Positions 1 through 7,684 of a stretch of 23,374 nucleotides of DNA are shown here, in pieces (position 1 is the first letter of the stretch; every line of letters starts with the position of its first letter). A program made the position numbers and the translations under genes. The DNA comes from Epsilonproteobacteria bacterium UBA6211 (lineage in GTDB: Bacteria; Campylobacterota; Campylobacteria; Campylobacterales; Arcobacteraceae), in contig DISL01000105.1 of assembly GCA_002421845.1 (NCBI GenBank), forward strand, positions 1 to 23,374. Direction: 5' to 3'. Below the pieces are notes generated by a model. That model made no database searches, was not told the origin of the DNA, and was given only the letters and a program-made list of their open reading frames with translations.

Positions 1-332
1 GAAGCCATATGCATTTTTGACAGTTTTGCCAAAATTCTCTCTGCTTCTTCTTTACCCAAAGTTTTATATAAAATATCTTTTGCATAGTCAAAACCACCGG
101 AATTTATAAAACCGCTAGAACGTGCCAATACATAAAATTCATTTAATATGGCTAAAGAGACTTCCTTATCTACCGTTCTTATTGTAGATATTGAAGTTGT
201 TATTCTCTCAACAGTATCTTTTGGGAGGTGTTGAAAAATTTTAATAGTTGCTTCTTCACCGATAAGTACACAAAAATTTGCAACTTTTTCAAGCATAGAC
301 ATCCCTTTTAGTGAGTCTTTCTCTTCAGCCAT
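1..332 (-). CDS. fliG: Flagellar motor switch protein FliG (N-terminal part, cut by window edge)
   Basis: About 110 residues are visible, starting MAEEKDSLKG and running out of the window. The segment MLEKVANFCVLIGEE followed by a helix with HLPKDTVERI is typical of the FliG N-terminal domain, which binds FliF and seats the C-ring on the MS-ring. FliG is the rotor protein whose C-terminal domain (outside the window) contacts the stator. The ATG at 330-332 shares one base with the fliF stop codon (TAATG), so translation is probably coupled and fliF:fliG stoichiometry linked. An internal ATG ten codons later is possible, but the coupled ATG is preferred. The identification rests on the N-terminal domain and on following fliF. 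Confidence 0.93.
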   Translation of the reverse strand, partial: MAEEKDSLKGMSMLEKVANFCVLIGEEATIKIFQHLPKDTVERITTSISTIRTVDKEVSLAILNEFYVLARSSGFINSGGFDYAKDILYKTLGKEEAERILAKLSKMHMA

Positions 333-2065
333 TATCTACCCTTTCCTTTTGATGATCCGCCACCGTCTGCTTCATTTAACAATAAAGAAATCATATTGGC
401 TATATCTTGTGGTTTTGTATGTATCTGTTTATCCAAATCTTCAATCAACACCTCATATTTTGCTGCAGATTCTTCATCAAGTCCTTGAAGGTTGTTCATA
501 ATCTGACTTTTTACCTTTGCTTTTAGTCGATTGTGAGCACTGTTTTGATCAAATTCTTCCTCAAAACTATAATCATCAGGTAGGTTTTGATTATTTCCTC
601 TGCCTGATGAACTTCTTGTAGTACTTCCTCCACCGTCACCTAAAACAACCACTTCATGATTTGCTATAAATTTCTTATAAAATACGAAAAGTATAATGGC
701 TGCTATAATATATTGTATATACTCCCCAAACTCTTTTAAAATACTTTTCATCTTAGCTGTAGAATCTACGGCATTTCCTTCCACATCTACAGGTTGTCCA
801 TCTTCACCCACTGCCCCACTTGCTTTTGCTACAATAAATCTAAAATCTCTTATAGATACGTTATCCCCACGTTTTTCGTTGTATCCAACAGCATCTTGAA
901 CTATACTTTTCATAGAGTTTGTAAACTCTTCTTTATTTACATTATCTTCTAAAATAGCAGAATCAAATGTTACTGCTGCACTAATACGTGTTAATGTACC
1001 AAATCCATTATCTTTTTTACTTACTATTTTCTTACTTATTTCATAGTTTGTAGTGGTTTGTGTACCTTCACTAGAGCTTTTGGTAGCCATTGCATTTGCA
1101 TCATTATTTGGGTCTTGAATATTACTTTGTACACCAGGGACTCCACCTGCCGTATTATCTTTACCTTGAGTTTGACTTGATGTTTCATTGGTTTGTTGAC
1201 TTCTAATAGTCCCCTCTGGGTCATAAATCTCTTCATGGCTTTCAAACTTTGTATAATCCAAATCCACATTTACTTTTGCTACTACCCTACCTACACCGAC
1301 AAAAGGCTCTAATAGTGCAATAATCTTTTCTTCATAATCTTTTTCTACTTTTTTCTTATAATCAGACTGTGTTTTGAATAGTTGATTTTCTTCCTCTGAA
1401 GCTGATTTTTCAAGCAATGCACCGTCTTGATCTATAAGATTGATATTTGCAGGTGTCAAATCAGTCACTGCCGACGCAATGAAGTTTTTAATCCCATCAA
1501 TTTGTTTTTGCGTCAAGAACATACCGTTTCTCAAACTAAGTACGGCTGATGCACTAGGAAGTGCTTTTTGTTCCGTAAAAATAGTTTGTTTTGGAAGAGC
1601 AATTTTTACATTTGCTCTCAAAACTCCACTAAGAGACTCTAAAGACCTACCAAGCTCACCCTCTAATGCTCTTAAATATTTAACTTGATTTTCAAAGTTT
1701 GTAGTACCCAAAGATGATTTCTCAAATAGCTCCCACCCCGTATGAGTAGAACTTCCGGAATCACTCGTAATAAGTTTAATTTTTGCAATATTGATAAAAT
1801 CTTTACTTGTTTTTATAGTCAAATCATTACCGCTTCCAACTATAGCAAAGGGTATGTTAGACCCCTCCAACTCACTACTTGCAAGCATAACTTGACTTTT
1901 TGTAAGATTTGTCGCTACTGTATAATTGAGCTTTTCACTCTCTGCTTTAAAACTGGAATATACCAAAAGACCGATTAAGAAAATAAAAAGTAAAGAAAAC
2001 CCACCTACAACAACTGCACGTTGGGCTGGATTAAGTCCATTAATAAATTTTAAAAGTTGATCCAT
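332..2065 (-). CDS. fliF: Flagellar MS-ring protein FliF
   Basis: This 577-residue protein matches FliF in length and plan. It forms the MS-ring in the inner membrane, the base on which rod, export gate and C-ring assemble. The sequence shows a membrane segment at about 16-38, a periplasmic YscJ/FliF ring domain containing YLRALEGELGRSLESL and the IALP motif typical of the family, a Ser/Thr/Asn-rich low-complexity loop in the middle, a second membrane segment at about 449-467, and a cytoplasmic tail. Within the tail, the last ~60 residues hold the acidic/helical FliG-binding element, followed by an unusual Gly/Ser/Lys end (GGGSSKGKGR). The ATG overlaps the flgB stop by one base, and the fliG ATG overlaps its own stop, so flgB-fliF-fliG is translated as a coupled unit. 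Confidence 0.97.
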   Translation of the reverse strand: MDQLLKFINGLNPAQRAVVVGGFSLLFIFLIGLLVYSSFKAESEKLNYTVATNLTKSQVMLASSELEGSNIPFAIVGSGNDLTIKTSKDFINIAKIKLITSDSGSSTHTGWELFEKSSLGTTNFENQVKYLRALEGELGRSLESLSGVLRANVKIALPKQTIFTEQKALPSASAVLSLRNGMFLTQKQIDGIKNFIASAVTDLTPANINLIDQDGALLEKSASEEENQLFKTQSDYKKKVEKDYEEKIIALLEPFVGVGRVVAKVNVDLDYTKFESHEEIYDPEGTIRSQQTNETSSQTQGKDNTAGGVPGVQSNIQDPNNDANAMATKSSSEGTQTTTNYEISKKIVSKKDNGFGTLTRISAAVTFDSAILEDNVNKEEFTNSMKSIVQDAVGYNEKRGDNVSIRDFRFIVAKASGAVGEDGQPVDVEGNAVDSTAKMKSILKEFGEYIQYIIAAIILFVFYKKFIANHEVVVLGDGGGSTTRSSSGRGNNQNLPDDYSFEEEFDQNSAHNRLKAKVKSQIMNNLQGLDEESAAKYEVLIEDLDKQIHTKPQDIANMISLLLNEADGGGSSKGKGR

Positions 2066-2466
2066 TAATTTTTACCTGAAGAGTCTATTACTGTTCTAAA
2101 CAATGTCGAATCCTTTTTAATTGCCGCTTGAAGTGCCTGAAAAACCATATTATTTTTTGCCATTTCGCTCATTTCTCTATCCAAACTCACATTATTACCA
2201 TCATTTTGTACTTGTAAATTATCCACATCATAAACTTTATTTTCTTTTGAGGCTATATTATTTTGAGGTATTATATGGTTTGGATTTGTAATCTTCATAG
2301 GTAACCGGTTTTTTGTCACATTAGATAATTCATCTGCAAAAGATAAATCTTTTGTTTTATAACCTGGAGTATCACGATTTGCTATATTGCTTGATATGAT
2401 ATTTTGTCTATCTGCTCTATAACTTAAATTTTTGAATAGCTCCGCACTTACACTACTAGCTTCCAT
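2065..2466 (-). CDS. flgB: Flagellar proximal rod protein FlgB
   Basis: At 133 residues this is the usual size for FlgB, a proximal rod subunit exported through the flagellar secretion system and stacked on the MS-ring. The N-terminal helix carries the rod/hook signature as NIANRDTPGYK, and the C-terminal half has the FlgB-type run DGNNVSLDREMSEMAKNN followed by the terminal assembly helix. There is no cleavable signal peptide, as expected for a type III substrate. It lies between the flgF-like gene (17 bases upstream) and fliF (one-base overlap). FlgC and FliE, the usual partners of flgB, are not in the window, so this flgB has been separated from them or they lie elsewhere. Confidence 0.93.
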   Translation of the reverse strand: MEASSVSAELFKNLSYRADRQNIISSNIANRDTPGYKTKDLSFADELSNVTKNRLPMKITNPNHIIPQNNIASKENKVYDVDNLQVQNDGNNVSLDREMSEMAKNNMVFQALQAAIKKDSTLFRTVIDSSGKN

Positions 2467-2483
2467 ATTACCCTACCGTTTCA

Positions 2484-3203
2484 TTACGTCGGTCTTCCGA
2501 CTTTATCTACTAAACTTTCACTTAGCTGACTCATACCCTCAATAACTTTTTGAGATTGTCCCATTCTTCTGTGGGCATCAATAAGAGCTATCATCGCCGT
2601 GACACCGTTAACATTAGATTTTTCCAAAGCACCTTGAACTATAAAACCATCATTTATAGGAATATTTTCCATTAAAGACGCATCTTTTGCGATATAGTTA
2701 TTATCACCCATTTTTTCTAAATTAGAAATAGTAGTCTTAACTACACCAAGTTGTAAAGCAATATTTTCACTATCTGCCATGATAGGTTCATTTTGTGCAT
2801 TTAATACTTCATAACCGTTTTTTGAAACAAGCTTATTATCTAAATTATGAAATGTACCGTCACGTGTATATACTATGTCACCGTTTGAATCTTTAAGTTT
2901 GAAAAAAGTATCTTTATTTTTCAAAGCAAAATCCAAAGTATTACCTGTCTGGATTATTGCTCCTGTACTTCCGTCAATATAATTTTCATAAAGTTTTGGC
3001 ATCGTATTTGTAACGGCATCTATTTTGGTAGGTGTAAAACCTTTCTCAGAAGCCTCCTTTAAATAATTATTAAACGTACCTTCAACAACACCTTCTTGCT
3101 TGAACCCTGTCGTATTAACATTGGCAAGATTATGAGATATTTTGTCAAGTCTATTAAATTGATTAATCATAGAGGCTGATAACTGATGAACGGCTTTATT
3201 CAT
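2484..3203 (-). CDS. flgF: Flagellar rod/hook-basal-body protein, FlgF-like
   Basis: This 239-residue protein belongs to the FlgF/FlgG/FlgE family. The N-terminus has a helix and the signature ISHNLANVNTTGFKQE, the centre carries the family beta domain (LKDSNGDIVYTRDGTF; compare the matching NGEPAYTRNGAF in FlgG of this window), and the C-terminus closes with the assembly helix (VNGVTAMIALIDAHRRM). It is a type III-exported rod subunit. A separate, more canonical FlgG is present at 4687, so FlgF is the likeliest name, but FlgF and FlgG paralogues are hard to separate by eye. A good SD (AAGGTGG) precedes the ATG. The 9-base gap from cheZ places it in the cheY-cheZ-flgF-flgB-fliF-fliG run. Confidence 0.85.
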   Translation of the reverse strand: MNKAVHQLSASMINQFNRLDKISHNLANVNTTGFKQEGVVEGTFNNYLKEASEKGFTPTKIDAVTNTMPKLYENYIDGSTGAIIQTGNTLDFALKNKDTFFKLKDSNGDIVYTRDGTFHNLDNKLVSKNGYEVLNAQNEPIMADSENIALQLGVVKTTISNLEKMGDNNYIAKDASLMENIPINDGFIVQGALEKSNVNGVTAMIALIDAHRRMGQSQKVIEGMSQLSESLVDKVGRPT

Positions 3204-3212
3204 AATTCCACC

Positions 3213-4127
3213 TTATTGTTTATTAAACTCTGCTATAAGAGCTTCCAAATCGTCACCACCGACAAGGTCAGAGTTTACATCACCATGTATATGTTTTGCT
3301 ACAGCTACCTCTTTATGGCTACCGTCATCCTCAAAAAGATTATTCAAATAACCTGATAGTTTTCTTATAACAGCCATAACTCTCTCTATTTTTTGTCTGT
3401 TAATATCATGGAATTGCATTAACTCCATAGCTTCAAATAACTGCATATTCTCAGCATCAACTTTTGATTTTATGATTTTAACACTATCTTTTAAGGCAAC
3501 CGCAGACTGATGATTTGCTTCAAACACACCTATGTTAGGAAACTTAGCCGATAACGCCTGCATTAAAGAAATTTGTTTGTTCAAAAATTCATCAAGTTTT
3601 TTAGATTCTTGTTGTATGACATTATTCTCATCTAAAATAAAACTCAAAACATCAAAAATCTTAGAAGCTTTTTCCTCACTATCATTAGCTACTTCGCTAA
3701 GCTGATTAATGGGTTTATGGTCTTTTGTAACAGGATAAGGGAAGATTCCCTCTTCTACTTTTTTTGATGCCCATGAACTTGCAAGTTTTTCAATCTCATC
3801 ATCATGTACCGCAACGGCTTCTTTTGGTTTACTTTCTACTACTTTTGGCTTTTCTTCCACTTTTGGAGGTGTATTATCCGTAATTCCTCCTATAGAAGCC
3901 AACATAGCTTCTATATCATCGTCACTAACGTCACCGCCTGTATCTTCCACTTCAGTTGGAGCAACTTCTTCACTTTTTGTTTGATTTATCAAACTCTCTA
4001 TATCATCAGCCGAAAGTGTTCCTTGCGAATCTTCTTCAACGACAGGAGGCGATTCTTGCGTATCATCGTCACCGCCTAAATCGATACCGTTCATTAAAGC
4101 TTCTATTTCTTCTTGACTCATACTCAT
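3213..4127 (-). CDS. cheZ: CheZ-like CheY-P phosphatase with multiple CheY-docking-like motifs
   Basis: I call this 304-residue protein a remote CheZ. The helical region at about 145-268 contains LMQFHDINRQKIERV, placing Asp241 and Gln245 in the D-x3-Q spacing of the CheZ catalytic pair (Asp143/Gln147 in E. coli). CheZ removes the phosphate from CheY-P. Upstream is an acidic, disordered ~120-residue extension holding four short copies of an S-x-(D/E)-(D/E)-I-E-x-L/M motif (around 4-15, 38-49, 67-79, 107-118). These resemble the CheY-binding N-terminus of FliM. The C-terminus (289-301, GGDDLEALIAEF) resembles the CheY-binding tail of CheZ. cheY is immediately upstream, 33 bases away. The first ATG is chosen because AAAGG lies seven bases before it. 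The phosphatase role is strong inference; docking by the repeats is hypothesis. Confidence 0.85.
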   Translation of the reverse strand: MSMSQEEIEALMNGIDLGGDDDTQESPPVVEEDSQGTLSADDIESLINQTKSEEVAPTEVEDTGGDVSDDDIEAMLASIGGITDNTPPKVEEKPKVVESKPKEAVAVHDDEIEKLASSWASKKVEEGIFPYPVTKDHKPINQLSEVANDSEEKASKIFDVLSFILDENNVIQQESKKLDEFLNKQISLMQALSAKFPNIGVFEANHQSAVALKDSVKIIKSKVDAENMQLFEAMELMQFHDINRQKIERVMAVIRKLSGYLNNLFEDDGSHKEVAVAKHIHGDVNSDLVGGDDLEALIAEFNKQ

Positions 4128-4160
4128 ATTAAAACCTTTGATTAATTACTACGTAATAAC

Positions 4161-4532
4161 TTATTTTTTCATAACCCCGTCAAGCTTCTCTTTCAAAACT
4201 TCTGCACTAAAAGGCTTTACTATGTAGTTGTTAACACCAGCTTTCAAAGCAGTAACAACTTCAGCTTTTCCACCTTCTGTAGTAATCATAATGATAGGAA
4301 CTTTAGTATGCGTTCCTTCAGCCCTTATCTTTTGGACAAGTTCCAAACCGTTCATATTTGGCATATTCCAATCCGTCAATACCAAATCATACTGACCTTC
4401 ACTAAGAAGCTTCCATGCCTTTAGACCATCTTCAGCCTCATCGAAATCACTTTTACTAAATCCTAATTGCATTACAACGTTACCGATTATTCTTCTCATT
4501 GTAGAGCTATCATCAACAATTAAAATCTTCAT
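4161..4532 (-). CDS. cheY: Chemotaxis response regulator CheY
   Basis: This 123-residue stand-alone receiver domain has all key residues: the acidic pair Asp7/Asp8, the phosphoacceptor Asp54 in LVLTDWNMP, switch residue Thr84, Tyr103 and Lys106 in NNYIVKPF. The sequence is of the motility CheY type and has no output domain. CheY-P binds the flagellar switch (FliM/FliN) to change rotation, and is dephosphorylated by CheZ. Its position directly ahead of cheZ and rod/ring genes supports the chemotaxis role. It is the first gene of the minus-strand run, with a clear -10 box 34-39 bases upstream. Confidence 0.96.
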   Translation of the reverse strand: MKILIVDDSSTMRRIIGNVVMQLGFSKSDFDEAEDGLKAWKLLSEGQYDLVLTDWNMPNMNGLELVQKIRAEGTHTKVPIIMITTEGGKAEVVTALKAGVNNYIVKPFSAEVLKEKLDGVMKK

Positions 4533-4565
4533 TAAACTACCTTTGTTTTTTAAAACTTTGTAGCT

Positions 4566-4571
4566 ATTATA
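4566..4571 (-). promoter_or_regulatory. -10 box for the cheY-cheZ-flagellar run
   Basis: On the minus strand the sequence reads TTATTATAATAGC, a perfect TATAAT at 4571-4566, placing a start about 25 bases before the cheY ATG. T-rich sequence lies upstream and no clear -35 box is visible, as is common for the housekeeping sigma factor in Campylobacterota. I saw no convincing GG-N10-GC sigma-54 element. Confidence 0.55.
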
Positions 4572-4640
4572 ATAAAAAGCATTTAAATTTATCCTTAAAA
4601 AGCTAAAATTCTTTTAATCAACTTTTAACTTTGTATTAAA

Positions 4641-4646
4641 TATAAT
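4641..4646 (+). promoter_or_regulatory. -10 box for flgG
   Basis: TATAAT follows TTGTATTAAA on the plus strand. The start would fall near 4653, giving a leader of about 34 bases with AAGGAG at 4676-4680, seven bases before the flgG ATG. It is 70 bases from, and divergent to, the cheY -10 box. Confidence 0.55.
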
Positions 4647-4686
4647 AAGGGAATTAATATGCCTAGGTTACAAAAAGGAGAGCTTT

Positions 4687-5475
4687 ATGATAAGAGGTCT
4701 ATACACGGCAGCTTCAGGTATGCTTGCTATGCAAACGCAAATTGATGTTACGTCGAACAATATTTCAAACGTAAATACAACCGGTTTTAAAAAAGATAGG
4801 GCAGAATTTCAAGACCTTATGTATGAAGCACTTAACTACACGGGTGGTGCAACATCAGATATAAGTAGAAATCCGACAGGTATAGATGTAGGTATGGGAG
4901 TTAGGGTATCAGGTATCCAAAAAGCTTTTTTACAAGGTAACCTAAAACAAACCGGTAATGACCTTGATATTGCAATAGAAGGTAAAGGCTTTTTCCAAAT
5001 CACGTTGCCAAACGGTGAACCGGCATATACGAGAAACGGTGCTTTTAAAGTTGATGATGAAGGGGCTATCGTAAACGGTCAAGGGTATAGACTTGAACCT
5101 GAGATAGTTATACCTGAGAACTTAACTAACCTCTCAATAGCTCTAGACGGTACGGTATCGGCAATGAATCCTACAACTGGTGCTACTGAAGTTTTAGGGC
5201 AGATTACAATTATAGATTTTATAAATCCTGCAGGATTAACACCTTACGGTGATACATTGTTTATAGAGAGTGAAGCTTCAGGTGCACCTATAGAGGGTAT
5301 CCCTACGGTAGATGCTTTTGGAAGCCTTAGACAAGGTATGATTGAATCATCAAACGTAGCTTTAGTAAATGAAATGGTTGATTTGATAACGGCTCAACGT
5401 GCCTACGAAGCAAACTCAAAAGCGATAACAACAACAGATGATATGTTAGATATTGTCAATAGATTAAAAAGGTAA
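4687..5475 (+). CDS. flgG: Flagellar distal rod protein FlgG
   Basis: This 262-residue protein is the expected FlgG length. It begins MIRGLYTAASGMLAMQTQ, a near-invariant FlgG start, followed by NNISNVNTTGFKKDRAEFQDLMYE. The ending VNEMVDLITAQRAYEANSKA and the closing helix with LDIVNRLK are the C-terminal assembly signature. FlgG forms the distal rod that crosses the peptidoglycan and outer membrane and joins the hook. Its SD is AAGGAG at 4676-4680. It is transcribed away from cheY and starts a plus-strand group with the two genes that follow. Confidence 0.97.
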   Translation: MIRGLYTAASGMLAMQTQIDVTSNNISNVNTTGFKKDRAEFQDLMYEALNYTGGATSDISRNPTGIDVGMGVRVSGIQKAFLQGNLKQTGNDLDIAIEGKGFFQITLPNGEPAYTRNGAFKVDDEGAIVNGQGYRLEPEIVIPENLTNLSIALDGTVSAMNPTTGATEVLGQITIIDFINPAGLTPYGDTLFIESEASGAPIEGIPTVDAFGSLRQGMIESSNVALVNEMVDLITAQRAYEANSKAITTTDDMLDIVNRLKR

Positions 5476-5489
5476 GTAAACTTTAGTCA

Positions 5490-5933
5490 ATGAATTTAGA
5501 AGAGTTAAAAAAAAGAAGAGAAGAGAATTTTTTACGTCATAAAAAGAAAAAAAGAGAATACTATCTCAAAAAGAAATTACAACTTGACGGTAATGAATCT
5601 AGTATGGAAAAACGAGAAACCATAGATTACGATAAAGAGTTAAATAATTTAAGTTTTGAGGATTTTGCTTCAAAGCTTAAAGAGATAGCAAAAAAACAAA
5701 AATCTCATATAGATGATAGAAAAGAGATTATAGTAGCAAAGATTAAAGAGTACAGAAAGAAAAAACAAGCCTACTATCAAGAAAACAAAGATAAAAGATT
5801 AGAATATGACAAAGAATACAGAGAAAAGAAAAAGCAAGAACTAAAAGAGTATCGCAAAGATTACTATCAAAAGAACAAAGATAAGATTTTAGCTAAACAA
5901 AAAGCAAAAAGAGAAGAACTAAAATTAAAATAG
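5490..5933 (+). CDS. Lysine-rich, strongly basic coiled-coil protein of unknown function
   Basis: I do not recognise this 147-residue protein. It is very rich in Lys, Arg, Glu and Tyr and strongly basic, has no signal peptide or membrane segment, and looks helical throughout. Two similar blocks are visible: residues 87-104 (EYRKKKQAYYQENKDKRL) and 120-135 (EYRKDYYQKNKDKILA), sharing the pattern YRK..YYQ.NKDK. A short less-charged insert at 45-62 (DYDKELNNLSFEDFASKL region) breaks the two charged halves. It starts 14 bases after flgG with only a weak SD, so it probably depends on flgG translation. Ten bases later comes a membrane protein with an acidic cytoplasmic tail. The flagellar context suggests, but does not show, a motility role. 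Confidence 0.7.
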   Translation: MNLEELKKRREENFLRHKKKKREYYLKKKLQLDGNESSMEKRETIDYDKELNNLSFEDFASKLKEIAKKQKSHIDDRKEIIVAKIKEYRKKKQAYYQENKDKRLEYDKEYREKKKQELKEYRKDYYQKNKDKILAKQKAKREELKLK

Positions 5934-5943
5934 GAAGACTTTA

Positions 5944-7068
5944 GTGGCAAACGACGAAGAAAACAAACAACCCTTAGAATCTTTAGAGAGTGAATCAAAC
6001 ATCACTGAATCCAATGAAGGACAAAGTGAGTCTGATAAAAATGGGGCTGAGAGTATTCAAGAAAATGTACCACAAAATGAAAATCAAGATGTACCCATTG
6101 ATGAAAGTGAAAATTTAACTCAAAAAAAAGCTAAAAAATTAAACAAAGTTTTGATAATAGTAGTAGGTGTATTATTTGGCGTACTATTAATAGTTTTGAT
6201 ACTTTTTTTTAGTGGCGTATTTGATTCCCAAGAAGCTGTTACTCCACCTAGCACAACAGAACAACAAAATCCTGCACAAACCGCAGACGGTACACCAACA
6301 AACCAACAACCTGCCGAAGTAACTATTCCACCATATGAATTTAAAACTACCGATATAAATGTTCCTAGACTAAATAAAAAACTTCAAGCTTTGATAGATG
6401 CCCCTGCTGTACAAAAAAATGATGAAATAGAAACGAACATAGAAGTAACTCAAAATAATACAAGCCAACCATCAGAAGATGCATTTTATGATGAGGAACT
6501 AGAGGCACTATTGCCCAAAGAAGAACGAAATATCGTTGTGGCTAAACAGTCAGAACCTACTATAATACCTACGGACAATGAAGAAGTTAACGACAAAAAA
6601 ATTGAAACAACGATAACAGATGTAAAAAAAGAAGAAATACAAGAAAATAAACCTATAGACAAAGAGATTGCCCCTTCTACAAAAGATGATAAATCAAATA
6701 TTAGTAGTAAAGATATTGCAGTTGAAAAAGAATCATCAAGTCAAATACCAAAAGAAGAAATCAAACAAACCAATACAATAAAAAATGAAAAGAACGGGAA
6801 ACATTTCCTAAAATTCATACAAGTAGCTACACTAAAATATCAGCTTTATACACAGTTTTTACGTGAAATAAAAGCTGTTGATGCAAGAATTTCAATATGT
6901 CAAAGCGATGGTGGTAGAATTCAGATATTTATCGGACCGTTTTTGGATGACAAACAACGCTCATTTGTAATAGAACAAATCAATCAAAGTGTTGTAAATG
7001 ATGCATTTGGATTGGAGTTCACACAAGAGGAGTATTTTAGAAGATGTGGGATAAAAGACCCTAGTTAA
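5944..7068 (+). CDS. Single-pass membrane protein with C-terminal SPOR-like domain
   Basis: This 374-residue protein starts at a GTG with AGGAAG just upstream. It has an acidic, Ser/Asn-rich cytoplasmic tail (1-60), a Lys-rich patch, one membrane segment at about 69-92, a long Pro/Thr/Gln then Lys/Glu-rich periplasmic linker (100-285), and a compact C-terminal domain (about 286-370). The C-terminal domain reads FIQVATLKYQLYTQFLREI ... RIQIFIGPF, the beta-alpha-beta pattern of SPOR domains, which bind denuded septal or modified peptidoglycan. The layout is like FtsN/DamX-type or periplasmic scaffold proteins. Because it follows flgG, it could anchor or localise something at the pole, but that is inference. 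Its last eight bases overlap the convergent gmk gene. Confidence 0.72.
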   Translation: MANDEENKQPLESLESESNITESNEGQSESDKNGAESIQENVPQNENQDVPIDESENLTQKKAKKLNKVLIIVVGVLFGVLLIVLILFFSGVFDSQEAVTPPSTTEQQNPAQTADGTPTNQQPAEVTIPPYEFKTTDINVPRLNKKLQALIDAPAVQKNDEIETNIEVTQNNTSQPSEDAFYDEELEALLPKEERNIVVAKQSEPTIIPTDNEEVNDKKIETTITDVKKEEIQENKPIDKEIAPSTKDDKSNISSKDIAVEKESSSQIPKEEIKQTNTIKNEKNGKHFLKFIQVATLKYQLYTQFLREIKAVDARISICQSDGGRIQIFIGPFLDDKQRSFVIEQINQSVVNDAFGLEFTQEEYFRRCGIKDPS

Positions 7069-7684
7069 GCCATTTACTTACTATATGGTCTTTTGAAAAC
7101 AGAGATGTTTTAAGCATTGCACTTCTAGCAACGGATACCAACTCTAATGAGGCTTTTTGTAAGTCATCATTTATGATAATATAGTCATATTTATCGATAC
7201 TATTTATCTCTATAACAGCATTTCTTACCCGTTTTTCTATAACATCATTACTATCCGTAGCTCTTGAATAAAGCCTATTTTTCAAAACTTCCAAACTAGG
7301 CGTAGTGATAAATACAGATGTAACGTATCGATTTAACTCTGATTTTTTTACAATATCTTGACCTTGAACATCTATATCAAATATAACTAGTTTATTCTCT
7401 TCAAGAGCCAATAAAATAGGTTTAAGCGAAGTGCCATAATAATTGCCGTGAACTTCCGCATATTCCAAAAACTCTCCTTTTTGGATACCTTCTTCAAATT
7501 GCTCTTTCGTAACGAAAAAGTAATCCACGCCGTTTTGTTCACCTACTCTTGGTAATCTAGTAGTAGTTGATATTGAAAAGTAGTATTTATTTACACTTTT
7601 ATACAGTTCTTTTAGAAGTGTTGACTTACCGCAACCGCTAGGACCTGAAAGGATTAAAATAGCACCGCTTTCTAAACTTATCAA
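7061..7684 (-). CDS. gmk: Guanylate kinase
   Basis: At 207 residues this is a standard-length guanylate kinase, converting GMP and ATP to GDP and ADP. The P-loop SGPSGCGKST sits at about 13-22, followed by the GMP-binding segment TTRLPRVGEQNGVDYFFV and EFLEYAEVHGNYYGT, and the lid/base region RLYSRATDSNDVIEKRV. It begins with TTG at 7682-7684 inside the TTGA overlap with the stop of the preceding acidic-protein gene, with AAGGA about eight bases before, so translation is coupled. It closes the rpsB-to-gmk run and overlaps the convergent SPOR-like gene by eight bases. Confidence 0.96.
   Translation of the reverse strand: MISLESGAILILSGPSGCGKSTLLKELYKSVNKYYFSISTTTRLPRVGEQNGVDYFFVTKEQFEEGIQKGEFLEYAEVHGNYYGTSLKPILLALEENKLVIFDIDVQGQDIVKKSELNRYVTSVFITTPSLEVLKNRLYSRATDSNDVIEKRVRNAVIEINSIDKYDYIIINDDLQKASLELVSVARSAMLKTSLFSKDHIVSKWLN

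Noticed and set aside
1036..1269. An alternative minus-strand open frame inside fliF
   Set aside because: It lies in the low-complexity Ser/Thr/Asn-rich part of fliF in another frame and shows no protein features.
4533..4686. A sigma-54 or sigma-28 flagellar promoter between cheY and flgG
   Set aside because: No GG-N10-GC or clear sigma-28 motif is visible; TATAAT boxes on both strands explain the region better.
6121..6210. A8 and T8 homopolymer tracts in the SPOR-like gene as phase-variation sites
   Set aside because: Eight-base A/T runs are common in such A/T-rich genes and no frame disruption is seen; phase-variable tracts in this group are usually longer G/C runs.
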